Source: Engraulis encrasicolus
Lineage: Eukaryota > Chordata > Actinopteri > Clupeiformes > Engraulidae
Length of the DNA stretch: 64,000 nucleotides
Direction: 5' to 3'
Assembly (NCBI RefSeq): GCF_034702125.1
Contig: NC_085872.1
Coordinates: forward strand, 30,081,634-30,145,633
Positions 1 to 39,359 of this stretch are shown here, in pieces. The notes under the pieces were generated by a model. It was given only the letters and a program-made list of their open reading frames with translations. It was not told the DNA's origin and ran no database searches. How positions within the stretch are numbered: the stretch's first letter is position 1; each line of letters opens with the position of its first letter. The position numbers were made by a program, and so were the translations under genes.

Positions 1-216
1 GAAAACTGTGTGTCTCTACGAGCTTTTATTGCCGAGTAAACCCACGCTAAACCGAAGCGGGTATCCATGGAATTCAGCTACAATCAGAGATATTGAGGTT
101 TTTGTGAAGGGTGCGCTTCCTCAGAATGTGACGAGTTCGAAAGGGGACGAGTTGGTTTTAATCACAATTTGGTGCAAGGTTAGCTCTGACACGCATCTTC
201 CTGCTCGTCAAAACAC

Positions 217-1215
217 ACCTCCTGCTCGATATCACTACGACACCGGCAATCAATGCCCTTCGAAATCCACGTTTTTCACACAGACTGAACACAAACTCTT
301 TGCACACATGCAGAAGGTCAACATTTGCTAAAATAGTTCCCGATGACTCCCGAAATAATAGCCCAACATTGACAACAAATCCCAATGATATGATGCTTAG
401 ATGTAGCCCATCCGATCCATATGTAGCCATCTATGCTAGCTTCTGGCTTTTCACATACAGGAAGACAGTTCAACATGGGGGTGAATAATCAAATAAACTT
501 ATCTGGTTGGCGATCAAACTTCCAAATCGGAGCGCATTACTCCAATTACAATTCGGGTGCCATTTTGATCCAATGATCTGGTAAAGGTCTAGGTAGCAAG
601 CTCAGAAAGTTCAAGATACTCCTGGCACGGTATACAATGGTCTCTGTGTTTACCTATTGTGTGAAATCAGACACAATACACGCTACCGATCGTACTAGGG
701 AAACAACAACATAGCACGATTCACGAATACGGCAGCACACCTCCTGCTCTGTCACACTACGACACCGGCAATCGATGCCCTTTGAAATCCCCGTTTTTCA
801 CGTGGACTGAACACAAACTCTTTGCACACATGCAGAGGGTGAGACATTTGGTAAAATAGCTCCCGATGACTCCCGAAATAATTGCCCAACATTGACAACA
901 AATCCAAATGATATGATGCTTATATGTAGCCTAGCCCATCCGATCCATATGATATGTAGCCATGCTAGCTTCTGGCTTCTCACATACAGGAAGACACAGA
1001 AACTTTGGCGATCAAACGTCCAAATCGGAGCGCATTACTCCAATCACATCTCGGGTGCCATTTGGATCCAATGATCTGGTAAAGGTCTAGCAAGTCCAGA
1101 AAGTTCAAGATACTCCAGGCACGATATACAATGGTGTTTACCTATTGCGTGAAGTCAGAGACAACACATGCTACAGTGACCGTACTAGGGAAATCAATGC
1201 AGGCAGCGCGATAGG
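217..1215. repeat. Imperfect tandem duplication, two units of about 0.5 kb
   Basis: The stretch from about 217 to 735 recurs at about 735-1215 with scattered substitutions and small indels. Shared blocks include CACTACGACACCGGCAATC (233 and 757), GACTCCCGAAATAAT and GGAGCGCATTACTCCAA. Short ORFs on both strands are not shared between units and look non-coding. It lies in the npc1 intron downstream of exon 5 and is probably a transposon-derived or local duplication; I do not recognise the family. Confidence 0.7.
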
Positions 1216-1497
1216 CGACATGGGTTGGCATCCAGACATCTTGGTAAGTTAAATTAAAATATCCAAATCATAACACTCAAACATCATAACAATCAAACAA
1301 CTTTTGACTGCAAATGTTGTCATTTATGTCCATCACAGAGCTACCAAAATCACATATATTGTCCATTGAAGGGTGTAGATTCAAAATATGATATTTAAAT
1401 GCAAAAACGTATTTTTACCTTTTGGTATACAACGCATGGGCGTGAAAAACGCATTATTACGTCGTCGGTACTCAATGTGTTAAGAGGTAAATCATCT

Positions 1498-1562
1498 AAT
1501 AGAAGAGCCTGGAGTCCTCATTTTCTTAAGAAGAAAATGAGGACTACAGGCTTTTCTATTGG
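1498..1562. repeat. Perfect-stem hairpin
   Basis: AGCCTGGAGTCCTCATTTTC is followed after a few bases by GAAAATGAGGACTACAGGCT, its near-perfect inverted complement. Outer bases continue to pair (AATAGAAG with CTTTTCTATT). It lies directly beside a GT microsatellite. It looks like a MITE or foldback remnant. Confidence 0.6.
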
Positions 1563-1568
1563 TGGCGA

Positions 1569-1570
<2 letters not shown>

Positions 1571-1640
<70 letters not shown>
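1571..1640. repeat. (GT)n microsatellite
   Basis: An uninterrupted GT tract of about 70 bp, ending in a short T run. The Cys-Val and Thr-His reading frames across it are artefacts. Confidence 0.97.
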
Positions 1641-1643
<3 letters not shown>

Positions 1644-2114
1644 TTGTACTTTTATCTATCTCAACGAAGGTCAATGTCAACTCGAAATGAATTGGTCAGG
1701 GGTTATCAGCACAAGTCAAGAGTCACAAAGCCTGTAGTGATTAACCAAGTTTCAGGGTTGAAGGGGGGAAAAGTATACGCGGGAGCTCAAGTTAGTGCAT
1801 GTGAAGTGTTCAGCCAAACATCAGACTCTCTATTCAGGCATTAGGTACACTACTTCAGGGTTTAGTCTCATCGACAATCGATGGGACTTTATCTGTAACT
1901 ATCTGATTAACTTTGGCTTTCAGCTTGCATCACACGGACCCCGGATGACAAAGAAAGGGTTCCTGACAGCACACAAAATAATGGACTGCATCTCCGTCAA
2001 CTTTGATTAACGCATTGATAACAGCCCGAGTCAATGCAAATGATAAGCAAACAAAGTATGGCGGCTGAAAACGGTTGCATGCTGGTTAGGTTGAGGCAGC
2101 TGTCCCCTCCTTAC

Positions 2115-6606
<4,492 letters not shown>

Positions 6607-7322
6607 GCCTTCCAAGAGGTAATTCGGCCAGGAGCTTACTCGGGATGGGCTGTCTCCAACTGTGTGTTGTCGGCGTTTTCTATTTCCTGTTATTTAATGT
6701 CTCGCCTTCTTCTGGTTGACTATGCATATAGCAGTCCACGGCTGCCCCCATCCGCATTGGAATATAAACTACAACCACTATGAAAAACAATCTCTTTGAT
6801 CATTGTAAAACCTGTTTAGGTCAGTGGCAAGGGTCGAAGAGAAGGCACTGAAACAGCCAAAAGCAGATGAGCATCGCCTCGCCACTTTAAAGATGTAAGA
6901 GCATAGCATGCATGTTTTTTTTGTTTTTTTTTAAATAGGTAAGCTATAGCTGAAACCACAAGTTTACACACACTGTAGGGCTATAGACATATGTGAAGAC
7001 ACACAATCACATTTTTTCTCTCATTCTCTGACTTAAAATCAAATCAAACTTGAATTAATCAGGGCCTCTGACAGCTTTGGCTGAGCCCAGGACAAAGTCT
7101 CCTGAAAGCCCCCCAATACATAGGGGCCTACAATGTAATGAGAACCCAAAAATGGTCAGAACCAAAAAATGAGATGTTCCTTCAATATTTTCCCACACAT
7201 TGTTGTTCATGATGCCATTTATTGTATGATGTGCACCAGTTCCTCCTGTGGCAAAACAACCTTATAACTTGATACTACCACCCCCATTTCTCAAGGTCGA
7301 CATGGTGGTAGGGAGTAGAGAG

Positions 7323-7681
7323 CAGTGGTTTCAAAGTGGGGGACCCCTGGGGGGCCGTGAAGGGGTGCTAGGGGGGTCGCGGCAGACTGGAAGTATACCA
7401 AATAGTAGTAATAAGAATTTATTAATGTACACCAGAAAAAAAACAAAAATAAACGAAACATTATTTCCATTAGTAGAGATCTGCATTATAATAATCTACC
7501 AGTATTTCATCTCTGAATTCGGTACTTCATAAATCCCAATGGGGCTGACACACAGACTCAGACTATGGTTGTGAAAGAGTGCACAGAAAAAATAGTGTGG
7601 CACGGCCCGTCTCAGGGGGGCCTTGGCTGGAATCTGTCTGTATATGGGGGGCCTCGTCATGGTAAAGTTTGGGAACCCCTG
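7323..7681. mobile_element. hAT-like non-autonomous DNA transposon
   Basis: The left end CAGTGGTTTCAAAGTGGGGG and the right end GGGAACCCCTG have the look of imperfect hAT-type terminal inverted repeats. GAGTAGAG occurs on both sides (7313-7320 and 7682-7689), although two extra bases separate the left copy from the terminus. No transposase frame is present. Confidence 0.6.
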
Positions 7682-8620
7682 GAGTAGAGTAGTTTAAGCC
7701 GTGAATCAGACTTTGTCCTGCACCTGAACCTGGGATGTGCACTATCATCTTCCTCAACTGAAGAAAGGTTTGTACCTTGTCCACTTTGTCAGTTGGGCAG
7801 AGGACTACATTTAGGTCTACATCGAAGGCTAAAAGAGATGTGAAATGTAGGATAGAGTCATGTGGAAAATGTTCAAACACCCTTGAGCTTCTTGCTTTGC
7901 AAGGCATTGGTACATGTCTTTTGCCATAGGCCTATGCCCTACCTTTGGTCTGATGCAATCGGACAAACAAGGTCAGGAGATCCCAGAGTCATTGTAACCC
8001 TCACAGTTGATTGTGTCAGTAGTAGGAAGCTGCCAGAAGAAACTGGTTGTTGGACAATTGAGTTTTTTTTTTAGTTTTTTTTTACATTTTATTTATATTT
8101 ACAAGCCCCAACACAGAGACACTGGTGGCAAGCAAATATCAAGAGAACAGCAAGAAGGAAATGGGGGAAACGTTCCAATGATGAATGGCTAACTGACCAG
8201 ATAAAAGGTTGAAACAGTTGTTATCTGTGATTTTTTTCTTTAAAAAAAAAAAATTGAAATGTAAACATCTCACCGGTAGATAAGTGTGACCGTCCGTCGA
8301 GCCATCTGTCTTCTCCATACATAACTGAACCATCATCCACGTGTCACATGACTTGTACACGCACAAGGTTTCTTTCCATCAACTATAAACCACAGAGCCC
8401 TGAATAACTTTCATGAATGACATGAAAACGGAGACAAGATATTTTGTGGCCAAAAAAGCAGGACATATTTTATTTGGCCAGTTTTGTTACGTGGAAAAAA
8501 AATGATAGATATCGGCAACTTCCTAGAACGGTGCAAGAACACAATGCGTGAACAAGACGGAAAACATAGAGGTTTAGACAGTTTCTATTGACTACTACAA
8601 GTCTGGGCTGCCTGGGCGGC

Positions 8621-8822
8621 TATATTAAATTACATTACACTTAGCTGGTGCTTTTATCCTAAGAAACGTACAATAATTTATAAGGTATTGGTTTCCCTGG
8701 AGCAATGTGTGGTTAGATACCTTGCTCAAGGGGCTCGTCAGCCATGGATGGAAGTGTAGGGAGAGGTAGGCCTATATAGGCCTCTGATCTTTAGACCATC
8801 TCCCTAACCATTAGGCAATGGC
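8621..8822 (-). mobile_element. tRNA-derived SINE
   Basis: Read on the minus strand, it has a tRNA-like 5' part (GCCTAATGGTTAGGGAGATGG, cited in pieces of a Pol III A-box type) and ends GGATAAAAGCACCAGCTAAG followed by TGTAATGTAAT, a tail common to fish SINEs. It is degenerate, and its B box is weak. Confidence 0.6.
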
Positions 8823-9271
8823 TATCCAAGACTATACTGGTAGGCATGTGTCTTTATGCTCTGTGAAGGCAGGCCATGCCCAGAAGGTGCTGTTTTGTGG
8901 TGACATACACTGTATTGCAAGCTGTTTTGGTTTCAACTTAGTATTCCCACCCTTGTCATTTCATGTAAATAGATATCTTATAAGAGGAAAAACTTCTCTG
9001 GCCTTTGATATTTAGGCCTACATGAGAAAGTGTATGGCTAATTACTGACTTACAACCTGTCAGTTACTGATTGGAAACAAACGAAAACCTTTCCATTGTT
9101 TTTCGTTAATGGGTGCTTATCCTAAGCCAATTCAAGTGGAAATCCTATCACACTATTTAGGAACCAGCCACACTCAAAACAATGCAAGGAACGTAATGAC
9201 ATTTGCAGGTCCGAACTAGGAAACAAAAACAGTGATCAGTTTTCCTCAAAGGACAAATTGTGGGTGACAAG

Positions 9272-9732
9272 CAGAGCTCTAAATTAACCTCTTTTAATCA
9301 CCAGCCTAAATGGCTAGTAGATGTCAATCTTACATCTTACATACCCACCAATGAGTCAATGAGTGTGTTGCAATATGCGACCTTGCCTCCTCCACTTGCT
9401 TCTCGTCATGATGACATCACTGACAACAGCATTATATTTCAATATCTTGCAAAAGCTCAATTGTAGAGTCTTTTTCTCATTTGTAATTGGGATGGTGAAT
9501 GAAAAACAGTCCCTCAAAAGTTGTTGTGGCTAGGCTGACAGCTGGGAAACTTTAGCGTTTTCTCCACGGAGGAGGGGCCAGGAGTCGGGACGAGGAGACA
9601 AGCGCAAGTGGAGGAGGCAAGGTCGCATATTAAAACGCACTCAATGTGGCTAGTAAGTCGGTCTTCCCATACCAGTAAAACTGAAATTTCACCAGCATTT
9701 GTCCAGTTGGCTGGTGTTAAATTGGAGCCCTG
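9272..9732. mobile_element. hAT MITE, family 1, interrupted by a second MITE
   Basis: The ends are CAGAGCTCTAAATTAAC and GGTGTTAAATTGGAGCCCTG. The element is flanked by a perfect 8-bp target-site duplication GTGACAAG (9264-9271 and 9733-9740). The internal CACCAGCC and GGCTAGTAG blocks are shared with copies at 15754, 22976 and 28412. The extra length is due to a nested insertion at 9362-9640. Confidence 0.85.
9362..9640. mobile_element. MITE nested inside the family-1 hAT MITE
   Basis: Long terminal inverted repeats of about 40 bp: the left one reads ATATGCGACCTTGCCTCCTC and the right arm is its complement (GAGGAGGCAAGGTCGCATAT). It is flanked by (T)CAATG on both sides, and removing it restores the family-1 sequence. 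It has no coding capacity. Confidence 0.75.
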
Positions 9733-9853
9733 GTGACAAGTAAACCACAAAGTACAACTGCTCAAAATGGTCCCTTATCTAGAAACCACAAAGATGCTGA
9801 GGTGGTGATATGTGTGATATGACACAACAAAAAGTTGATACAAAACATTATGC

Positions 9854-9864
9854 TTTATTTTATT
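9854..9864 (-). terminator. egfr: egfr polyadenylation signal (two overlapping AATAAA)
   Basis: The minus strand reads AATAAAATAAAGCATAATG, two hexamers, followed within about 40 nt by a GT-rich stretch (TTTTTGTTGTG). This is the first strong signal cluster downstream of the egfr stop codon that I noticed, giving a 3' UTR of about 2 kb. The cleavage site is inferred, not shown. Confidence 0.6.
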
Positions 9865-10928
9865 TTTTCACTTTTGAAATGAATAATTACAGCTCAGTTC
9901 AGTTCAGTTCCATAGACGCTGATGAAGTTGATTATAGTCCTTGGTTTCAGCTTCGGTAGGCAGTTGTTTATGATAGGATAAAACCAGGTAGTATTGAAAC
10001 GCTAGGATGCTTGACTCTCAACTCAACAATGTGCACCACATCCTTTCTCGTTTCACACTCGTTTGAATCTGATATGACTCATTTCAACACAAACAAAAAC
10101 AAATCTGTTGTGAGTTCAATACTGGCTTTGGATATGAAAAAGTGAATAAAAGGAAGTACACATACTGTTAATAACCCTGTACAATGTTTTACGTTTGAAT
10201 GAGTGGCATACAAGAGAAGTGTTTTTATATATTTGCCAAGTCTCCAGCATTAGACAAACACTTTTGTTTCATATACTACAAGTACCATGGGTATGTGGGT
10301 GTTTGGGTACATGACATTCAAGAAGTAGGCTACCTATTTAGAGCTGTCTATTAACAGTCTATTAACTGTCTATAACTTTTCACAAACGTACCAATAACAA
10401 AGAAAATCTTTCCACTGTATATAAAAAATGACCATGTTTGTTTAGTATGATTCACAGTAAAGAAATATCTACCAGGATTTATATGGAGGTTCCCTTAACT
10501 TGCATAATGTCTGGATATTCAAAGCACTGACTATATCTGTGCCAGACTTTGCAGAAGTTAATGCTTCACTAATGTTCATTGACACAATGTGCTCAACAAT
10601 ACTTATTAAGAATAGTTCGCAATTCAGCACAGTGATCCATTACATCAGTTAAGGGACCTTCCAATGATGGATTCTGAGCAAAAGTATTAGGCACTTGATC
10701 TGAGCTGATTCACTTGCTGTGTAGTGTATATTTTTTTATATTTAAATAGTTTCTTTGTGTGTCATCGGAATCTGTTTTCAGTTTTGCATTTTCCAGTCAG
10801 GTACTGATGCATCATTATAATACACAAGTAACAGACTGTATAGAAGGTTGAAAGCTACTGACCATCAAATTGAACCAGGGGAGAAGAGTGCAACATGGAA
10901 TTACATGAGGAAATGGACATTACATGGG

Positions 10929-11097
10929 CCATTTCTCAATGTTATACTAAGCACACTTGGAAGTGTGTCAGCCTAATAATTAGTTATGTCCAGTGATTGG
11001 ATACTCTTTGGTGAACTCTGCAGAGTATCGAGTCACTGGGCATGACTACTTAGGCTGACACACTTCCAAGTGTGGTAACTAGAACATTGAGAAATGG
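10929..11097. repeat. Foldback element in egfr 3' UTR
   Basis: CCATTTCTCAATGTT and CACACTTGGAAGTGTGTCAG at the left are mirrored as CTGACACACTTCCAAGTGTG and AACATTGAGAAATGG at the right. The arms are roughly 75 bp with a short centre. It is a MITE-like foldback that would form a long stem in the mRNA. Confidence 0.8.
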
Positions 11098-11633
11098 TGA
11101 TATCAAGACAACCTGAATTCAACAGTTGCAGGGTCATCAAAATTCTTGACAGAAAACTGCCTACTTCGTATCCTGAAAAAAAAAACCCTATACAAGTATA
11201 ATACAAGTATAATACAAGTAAATTGTTTGCATCTAACATCAATTCATTTCTGGTGGGCTTTGCCCACTGCTTGTTGTGTTTTTTTATGAGTAAAGACTAC
11301 TCATGTCATTTTTGTTATACATAACAGCATTTTCACTAGTGCCTAAACTTTTGCAGTCTCTATATATTTTTTCAACAGATTCTAGTCATAAGGGGTCCAT
11401 CAGGATGGCCAATGAGCAACACAGTGTACATTTATTTATATCACAATGTCCTAGATATGTTTCTCAATTATGTGCAGCTACAAAATATTTTGTCATAGTT
11501 CTTTGGGTGCTGGAGATTCTCTCTCTCTGAAAATCATGACCAGACCGTCAGCATCCTGGTACAGAAGTTCATGGTCTTGGTGTGTGGGTAGAGAAAAGTT
11601 CACTGGTTCACAGAAGCAATTAATCAGCATTCG

Positions 11634-11634
<1 letters not shown>

Positions 11635-11701
<67 letters not shown>
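11635..11701. repeat. (GA)n microsatellite
   Basis: A GA tract of about 66 bp, about 210 nt downstream of the egfr stop codon, so it is CU-rich in the transcript. Confidence 0.97.
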
Positions 11702-11704
<3 letters not shown>

Positions 11705-11911
11705 GTGGCTTCCAACTCCTTCACAAAGTCTGGTATTTAAAAAAAAACCACCACGTGTCAGCGTCCGAGTCCAAGCAGGCCCTGGACAAACACCAGTATT
11801 ATGTCCAAGACCAAGCTGTCTGTCTCCCACAGGATCCGGGAAGCGAGCCACATCAGTCATAGTCACAGCCCTCACCCCATGCATCCATGAGAGAGGAAGG
11901 GGGGGGGGGTG

Positions 11912-34351
<22,440 letters not shown>

Positions 34352-34908
34352 CTGCGTGAGAAGAGGAGGAAAGGGAAGGTGTTTGATCTCTCACTGTTTG
34401 TACTTTCTTAACTTTCTGCAGAACTAAATAAGTTGATTTCAAATGTTTCCCACAAGGCACAAAAGAGACAAAAACACATTGCTTCTCACTGATTGAAATC
34501 TGCATGCAAGATGTCCGTCTGTTGCAACATCTGGTAAATACTCCACACCACGAGGCCTACTACCTTCACAAATCATGTTACGGTTTCTTTTATAATAGGG
34601 AACGACATACTGCAAAAACACATTCAGGGGAAAGAATACACGCTGGACGTAAAACATGACAGCAAAAGAAAACCTGAATTTAGATTCAACGAAAAAGTTC
34701 ACACAAAAAATGGTAGGCGGCTGCTTTACGCCAGACTTCAAGATGAGTGGAAAGAGCCTGACCAGAGCCAAGATAAATAGAGCACATTAAGAAAGGACTC
34801 GGCGGACCCTGACTGCGCCACCACTGACGGGAAAAACCCCAGCTACGACTGGGCCCAGATCAGTTTCTGAAAATCCCTACAACCCAACGGTTATGACTGT
34901 GCAAATAA

Positions 34909-35182
34909 CTGGGCCACCATAAGACAGAGAACTGTGCGCAGTCCAGGAAAAGAATATCAGTCCCGAGCAGGGAAGTTGATAGGGAGGGACAAAGGTGTCA
35001 GATGTCCGGGGCCCAGGAAGAAAGGAAGCCCAGAACTGGGCCTTCATTATGGCATGCATATATTGAGTGGGGGCCCCTTTCAGATGGCATTGTCCTAGGC
35101 CCAGCAAAAGCTGTCAGTGGCTCTGACTGGGTCACCATAAGATGACGAACCGAGCACAGTCCAGGAAAAGAATCTCAGTGTT
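34909..35182. repeat. Pair of direct repeats of about 50 bp
   Basis: TGGGCCACCATAAGA..CAGTCCAGGAAAAGAAT at 34909 recurs at 35128 with a few changes, about 220 bp apart. This suggests a local duplication or an insertion between the copies. Confidence 0.65.
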
Positions 35183-35599
35183 GTCCAGAGGAATGTGTGC
35201 TTGGGATATAGTAGACTGTGTCTTCATGCTTCTTAGGAGTTCTAAGTACAAGCAGAGAGACAGGAAGCGTGAAGACGTGTCAGCTTGTTCTGCTTTATCC
35301 CACAGTGTCCTTACGCCTGCACGGGTTAAACGCTTTCAGCAGCAGTACATCTGCTGAAAATTCTACAGCTCGTTTGTTTTGTTACTTTGGGTACTTTTAG
35401 CTGTGTCACTCTGTTCCCTCACGAACACGCTGATTTAAAAGGCCTGGCTTCAATCTACTTGTCATAAGACAATATATTTAGAAAAATCTGAATGATAGAA
35501 TGAAAATCTGAATGATTGAATGATGGATATAGATATGTATGTCGTTGATTAAATTACTAAAATTAGAGATGTGTGTTGTATATTCTATGAATTATGTCA

Positions 35600-35952
35600 G
35601 TGTTTCTCAACAGGGGTGCCGGGGCACCCTGGGGTGCCACGGGCCCCCCTCAGGGGTGCCGCGGAAACGTGGCTGATAAATAAATTATGTAACATAATAC
35701 ATATTTGTCTAAATTGAGAAGTTAATGCTAGTCAGTGGAATCTTTCATCTGCCATTTACGCACAATAAAGTAAATATAGGTCGCCCCAGTCAGCTGCAAC
35801 TTCGAACGTAGGTCGTGTGATGTCTCCAAATGTGTTACTTTTCTATGCTTTTGTGGTATCGGATGCGATGCCATGTTGCGGCTTGTTGTTTTGGGGTGCC
35901 TTGAAATTTTTCATGAATTGAAAGGGTGCCTCGCCTAAAATAAGGTTGAGAA
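35600..35952. mobile_element. hAT MITE (CAGTGTTTCTCAAC type)
   Basis: Left end CAGTGTTTCTCAACAGGGG, right end GGTTGAGAAAC. Flanks AATTATGT and CATTATGT fit an 8-bp duplication with one mismatch. The right terminus appears to lack its last few bases. Confidence 0.65.
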
Positions 35953-36684
35953 ACCATTATGTTAATAGATAGGTTGATGAGTTCTACAAAGAAACACTAA
36001 CCATAATGACCATCAAGTAGGATATACCGTACAATTTGGTCTCATCACAATGTGACTTCATGTCATCTAATTAATATTTCTCACAACGATTAAAAAAAAA
36101 GATGTCAAAGATGTGTGATCAATGTTACAATCACGTCTTAATATACATAAAACCTGATCTTGCCATATACAGACTAGGTCATTTCACATACATTAATACT
36201 CACAGGCTACTTTGCCCATGTAAATAAAACTGCTTTCTAATTAAATTGAGGAATTAAATCAAACTCAGGAATTATTACAGTAGTAAAGAACAAAGTTAAA
36301 AAAGAAGTTATGATTAGATGTAGACTTCAAACGATTCTAACCAAGGGCAATTTATTTTACAGCAGCAGGATTTGGAAGTTTATTCATAAAATATCTTTTG
36401 ATGTCTGAGGAAGAAAATCACAATATGTCAGCCTAAAAACACAGTCTCGTAATTATGTAATTTCAGATTAAATTGCAGCTGTCTGTTGACAGCAAACAAA
36501 TCAACCCTTGCAACAAGAGTGCCATTGTCTCCAAGATGGTCTCTTCTAGGGAACAATGAAGCTACTCAAGAGAGATAGGCAGGCAAATTAACTTTGTTGG
36601 GGCAGTGGCAGCCCCTACTCTTCTCACTAACCAACACTGTGTTAAATGTCCTGGCTGATGCCTTACCAACACAGAGGAATACAA

Positions 36685-37014
36685 TAGGGCTGCTCGATTA
36701 TGATAGAAATCAATATTTGTTACACAGTTATTTCAGTCAACATTGATATCACGATATTTTGAGACTGTATTTAATTTCCAGAAAAATAAACAATTCACAA
36801 TCTTCGCTCCCTTAAGCAGTATGAGTGGAGGGTTGCAAGTCTGCTCTGTGCTCGCAATGGCTCAAGTGGATGGGAATGCATTGCTCTTAGCGTAACCTTT
36901 TGGCAGTATAGACAAATGACAAAAAAAATGTTTGAACTCAATATTATGAAATTTGATATTGTTTAACAGCAATATTGATATCATGATATAAATTTGATAC
37001 ATTGCACAGCCCTA
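36685..37014. mobile_element. hAT-like MITE (TAGGGCTG type)
   Basis: TAGGGCTGCTCGATTATG at the left and ATTGCACAGCCCTA at the right, with AT-rich ATTGATATCA blocks between. GAATA occurs in both flanks, only partly matching as a duplication. Confidence 0.6.
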
Positions 37015-38515
37015 GAATAGCCTACAGTATAAAGAGGTTGAAGACATGTTTGCATGATGGACTGGAGTAAGATTAAAAAAAAAAAAAAACATCTGTTGTG
37101 TGGAGGCTAAGGAAGTAGGCTTCCTCGGAACCCCTCTGTCAAACAAGCCCAGAGCCACAACACATCGCATGCTCACGCCTTCACCTAGTAATTCTGACTC
37201 ACTCCCAGGGAACATGTTGCATCGCTCTACTTACGGTAAAACTGAATGCGTTATACAGTAATTCACAAGGTGTTGTGTAATAGGCTGAGTTGCCTAATCT
37301 CTGTTTACCTTTATGACAAACACTGAGAACACATTGATTTCATTTGATCTCACCCCTACATTTCTGCTAGTTAACAAGAGTGTTTGAAAAGTAGTCTAGA
37401 TGTACATGAATTTCTAGGCCCACTCGAGTCGTTTCTGCTTGTGAGCATTGGTTAAAGATGGCTGAATAGAGGGTTTATGCATAGCTGCGTAGCTGCATGT
37501 TTGTAGGACTCACGAGATATATCAGCTTCAAATGTTAACTTTTTCACTTGTTTGCTGCTTCGTAATGGTATTTTAGCATGTTCTCTTATTCTGATGCATT
37601 TACCTGACAGAAACCTTTCTTAACCCCTTAAGACGTGGCATTATAAATTAGCTGTTACCAGAATCTGTGCCTTCATCTGCACAAACCTGTGTGCGCTCTG
37701 AATCTGCAAGTAATGTAACTTGAACTGTGCGAGTAAATTTATTTTGATTGATTGATTTATTTATTTTAAATACTGCTATCATTGGAAGGTTAATTAAAAA
37801 ATACAGGATATTGAGTTTTTTTAGGGAAATCAGTGAAAATGTAATTTGCATAATAATTTGGAACGTATTGTAGAGCATGTCCAATCAGCGGGGGTGGGGG
37901 GACCAAGACAATGTCTGGCCCAGGGGCTCTTAATTTCTTAATCCGCCCCTGACAATGTGAAACTACAACATTGATCACTGATTGTAAATGCAATACAACA
38001 TAACTGTGATGCATAGGCTACTGTACATGATGTGTGGTGATGCAGAGTAGAGATGCAGATCGAGGGGGTGGGAGGGGAACAATTCAATAGCTAGCTACCT
38101 GTAAACATAATACAACTCATATCTGCTATAGGCTACTGTATATTAAGTGTTGGGATTGCAGAGATTGGGAGAGTTGGGGCGGGGGGTGGATGGCATGTCC
38201 CGCCAATTTCTGAAAAACATGGAATGCCCTCACTTATGTGAATTTGAACAAATGTATTTTATACTTTCACATTCACACAAAAAAACTGTTTTGTCCCCTT
38301 TCCAATCCTGGCACTGGATCTGCACTGATGGTGCAGAGGTCCATCGGTTCTGTTCAGCTGTAGTTTTCATTTGCCGGTGACAGGGATCTAGTGCACATCC
38401 TGACTCCCACCTGCGTGCAAACCTCTGGATTTTCATTTCTCTTCATTACCTTGGACAAGAGCAAAGAGTCTGTAGGTGGACGGAAGGAACATCTGCCAAT
38501 CTTAATTCTCTATTC

Positions 38516-38519
38516 TCTT

Positions 38520-38558
<39 letters not shown>

Positions 38559-38559
38559 T
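38516..38559. repeat. (CT)n microsatellite
   Basis: About 44 bp of CT with one CG interruption. Confidence 0.95.
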
Positions 38560-39359
38560 ACACAAACACACTTCCTCTCTCACCCTCTCTTTCTGCCAGT
38601 CTCTATTCCCCCTCTCCCTTCCACTCCTCATTACTCTCTGGGTGTAGTGACTGGCGTGTAAATGCAGCTTGTCCGGAAGCCAGGTACTAGAGACAAGCTA
38701 CAGGGCTGAGCTGCCCATTTTAATTAGCACTCAGGGCCGAGATTTAATTACCTCAAATAAGCTCCTGCACCTCCACCACCACCACCACCACACAGACGCA
38801 AAACAAACAAAACCACTTCACCACGCACTTCACCTCTACAAAAAAAAACAACAACCAACCAAACAAACAAAGAAAACAAGTGGTAGCAAATGCAACCGGA
38901 TGGAATTCCATTTTCACAATGCATCACAGTGTCTGGTTCCATCATGAACTTGTAATTTTACTGCCCCGGATATAGACTAGTGCACCAAACCTACAGTAAT
39001 GGTTTGCTGTGTTTACAATAGGCTGTCAGCATGACAGAGACGTGCCTACGGTGCAGGGCAACCTCAAGTGCCTCAATGAAGACGGATTCATAAACAGGAC
39101 TCCACCGGGCCCTTGGTTACTCATTTCCTGTCTCTAGAACACACCACAGGAACAAAGGTCTCTGAGGGTTGAGAGTTCAGGTTCAGACACTCTCAGGTAT
39201 TCAATGTGCTGCTTACCGAAAGCAAAACAAACAAACAAAAACATGAATACGTACGGTAGGTAGCTAGTGCACTTTAATTTGATTTTGATTCCTGTAATTA
39301 GTTGAAGGAGAGGATTGTGCACATCCCAGGGAAAGGTGCAGGATGAAGGGAAACTGTAG

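Larger units (their letters stand above)
6607..9839. other. Intergenic spacer between egfr 3' end and npc1 start
   Basis: About 3.2 kb. The npc1 5' UTR and promoter must lie near 6607-7000, but I see no clear TATA box or CpG-rich block. The rest holds a hAT-like element (7323-7681), a tRNA-derived SINE (8621-8822) and a nested MITE (9272-9732). No coding exon is supported. Confidence 0.6.
9840..11911 (-). other. egfr: egfr 3' UTR (inferred)
   Basis: About 2 kb of AT-rich sequence between the TAG stop (11912-11914) and the proposed polyadenylation signal. It contains a foldback element at 10929-11097 and a long GA/CT tract. No other gene is seen here. Confidence 0.55.

Noticed and set aside
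217..1215. Coding exon 6 of npc1 in the left 2 kb
   Set aside because: No frame shows the expected NPC1 continuation after exon 5; the region is a tandem duplication of non-coding sequence.
6645..6718. Plus-strand leader-like frame opposite npc1 exon 1 (MGCLQLCVVGVFYFLLFN...)
   Set aside because: It is hydrophobic and short, but no good splice donor follows and it stops at once. It is antisense to the npc1 5' region, so chance is likelier than a divergent gene.
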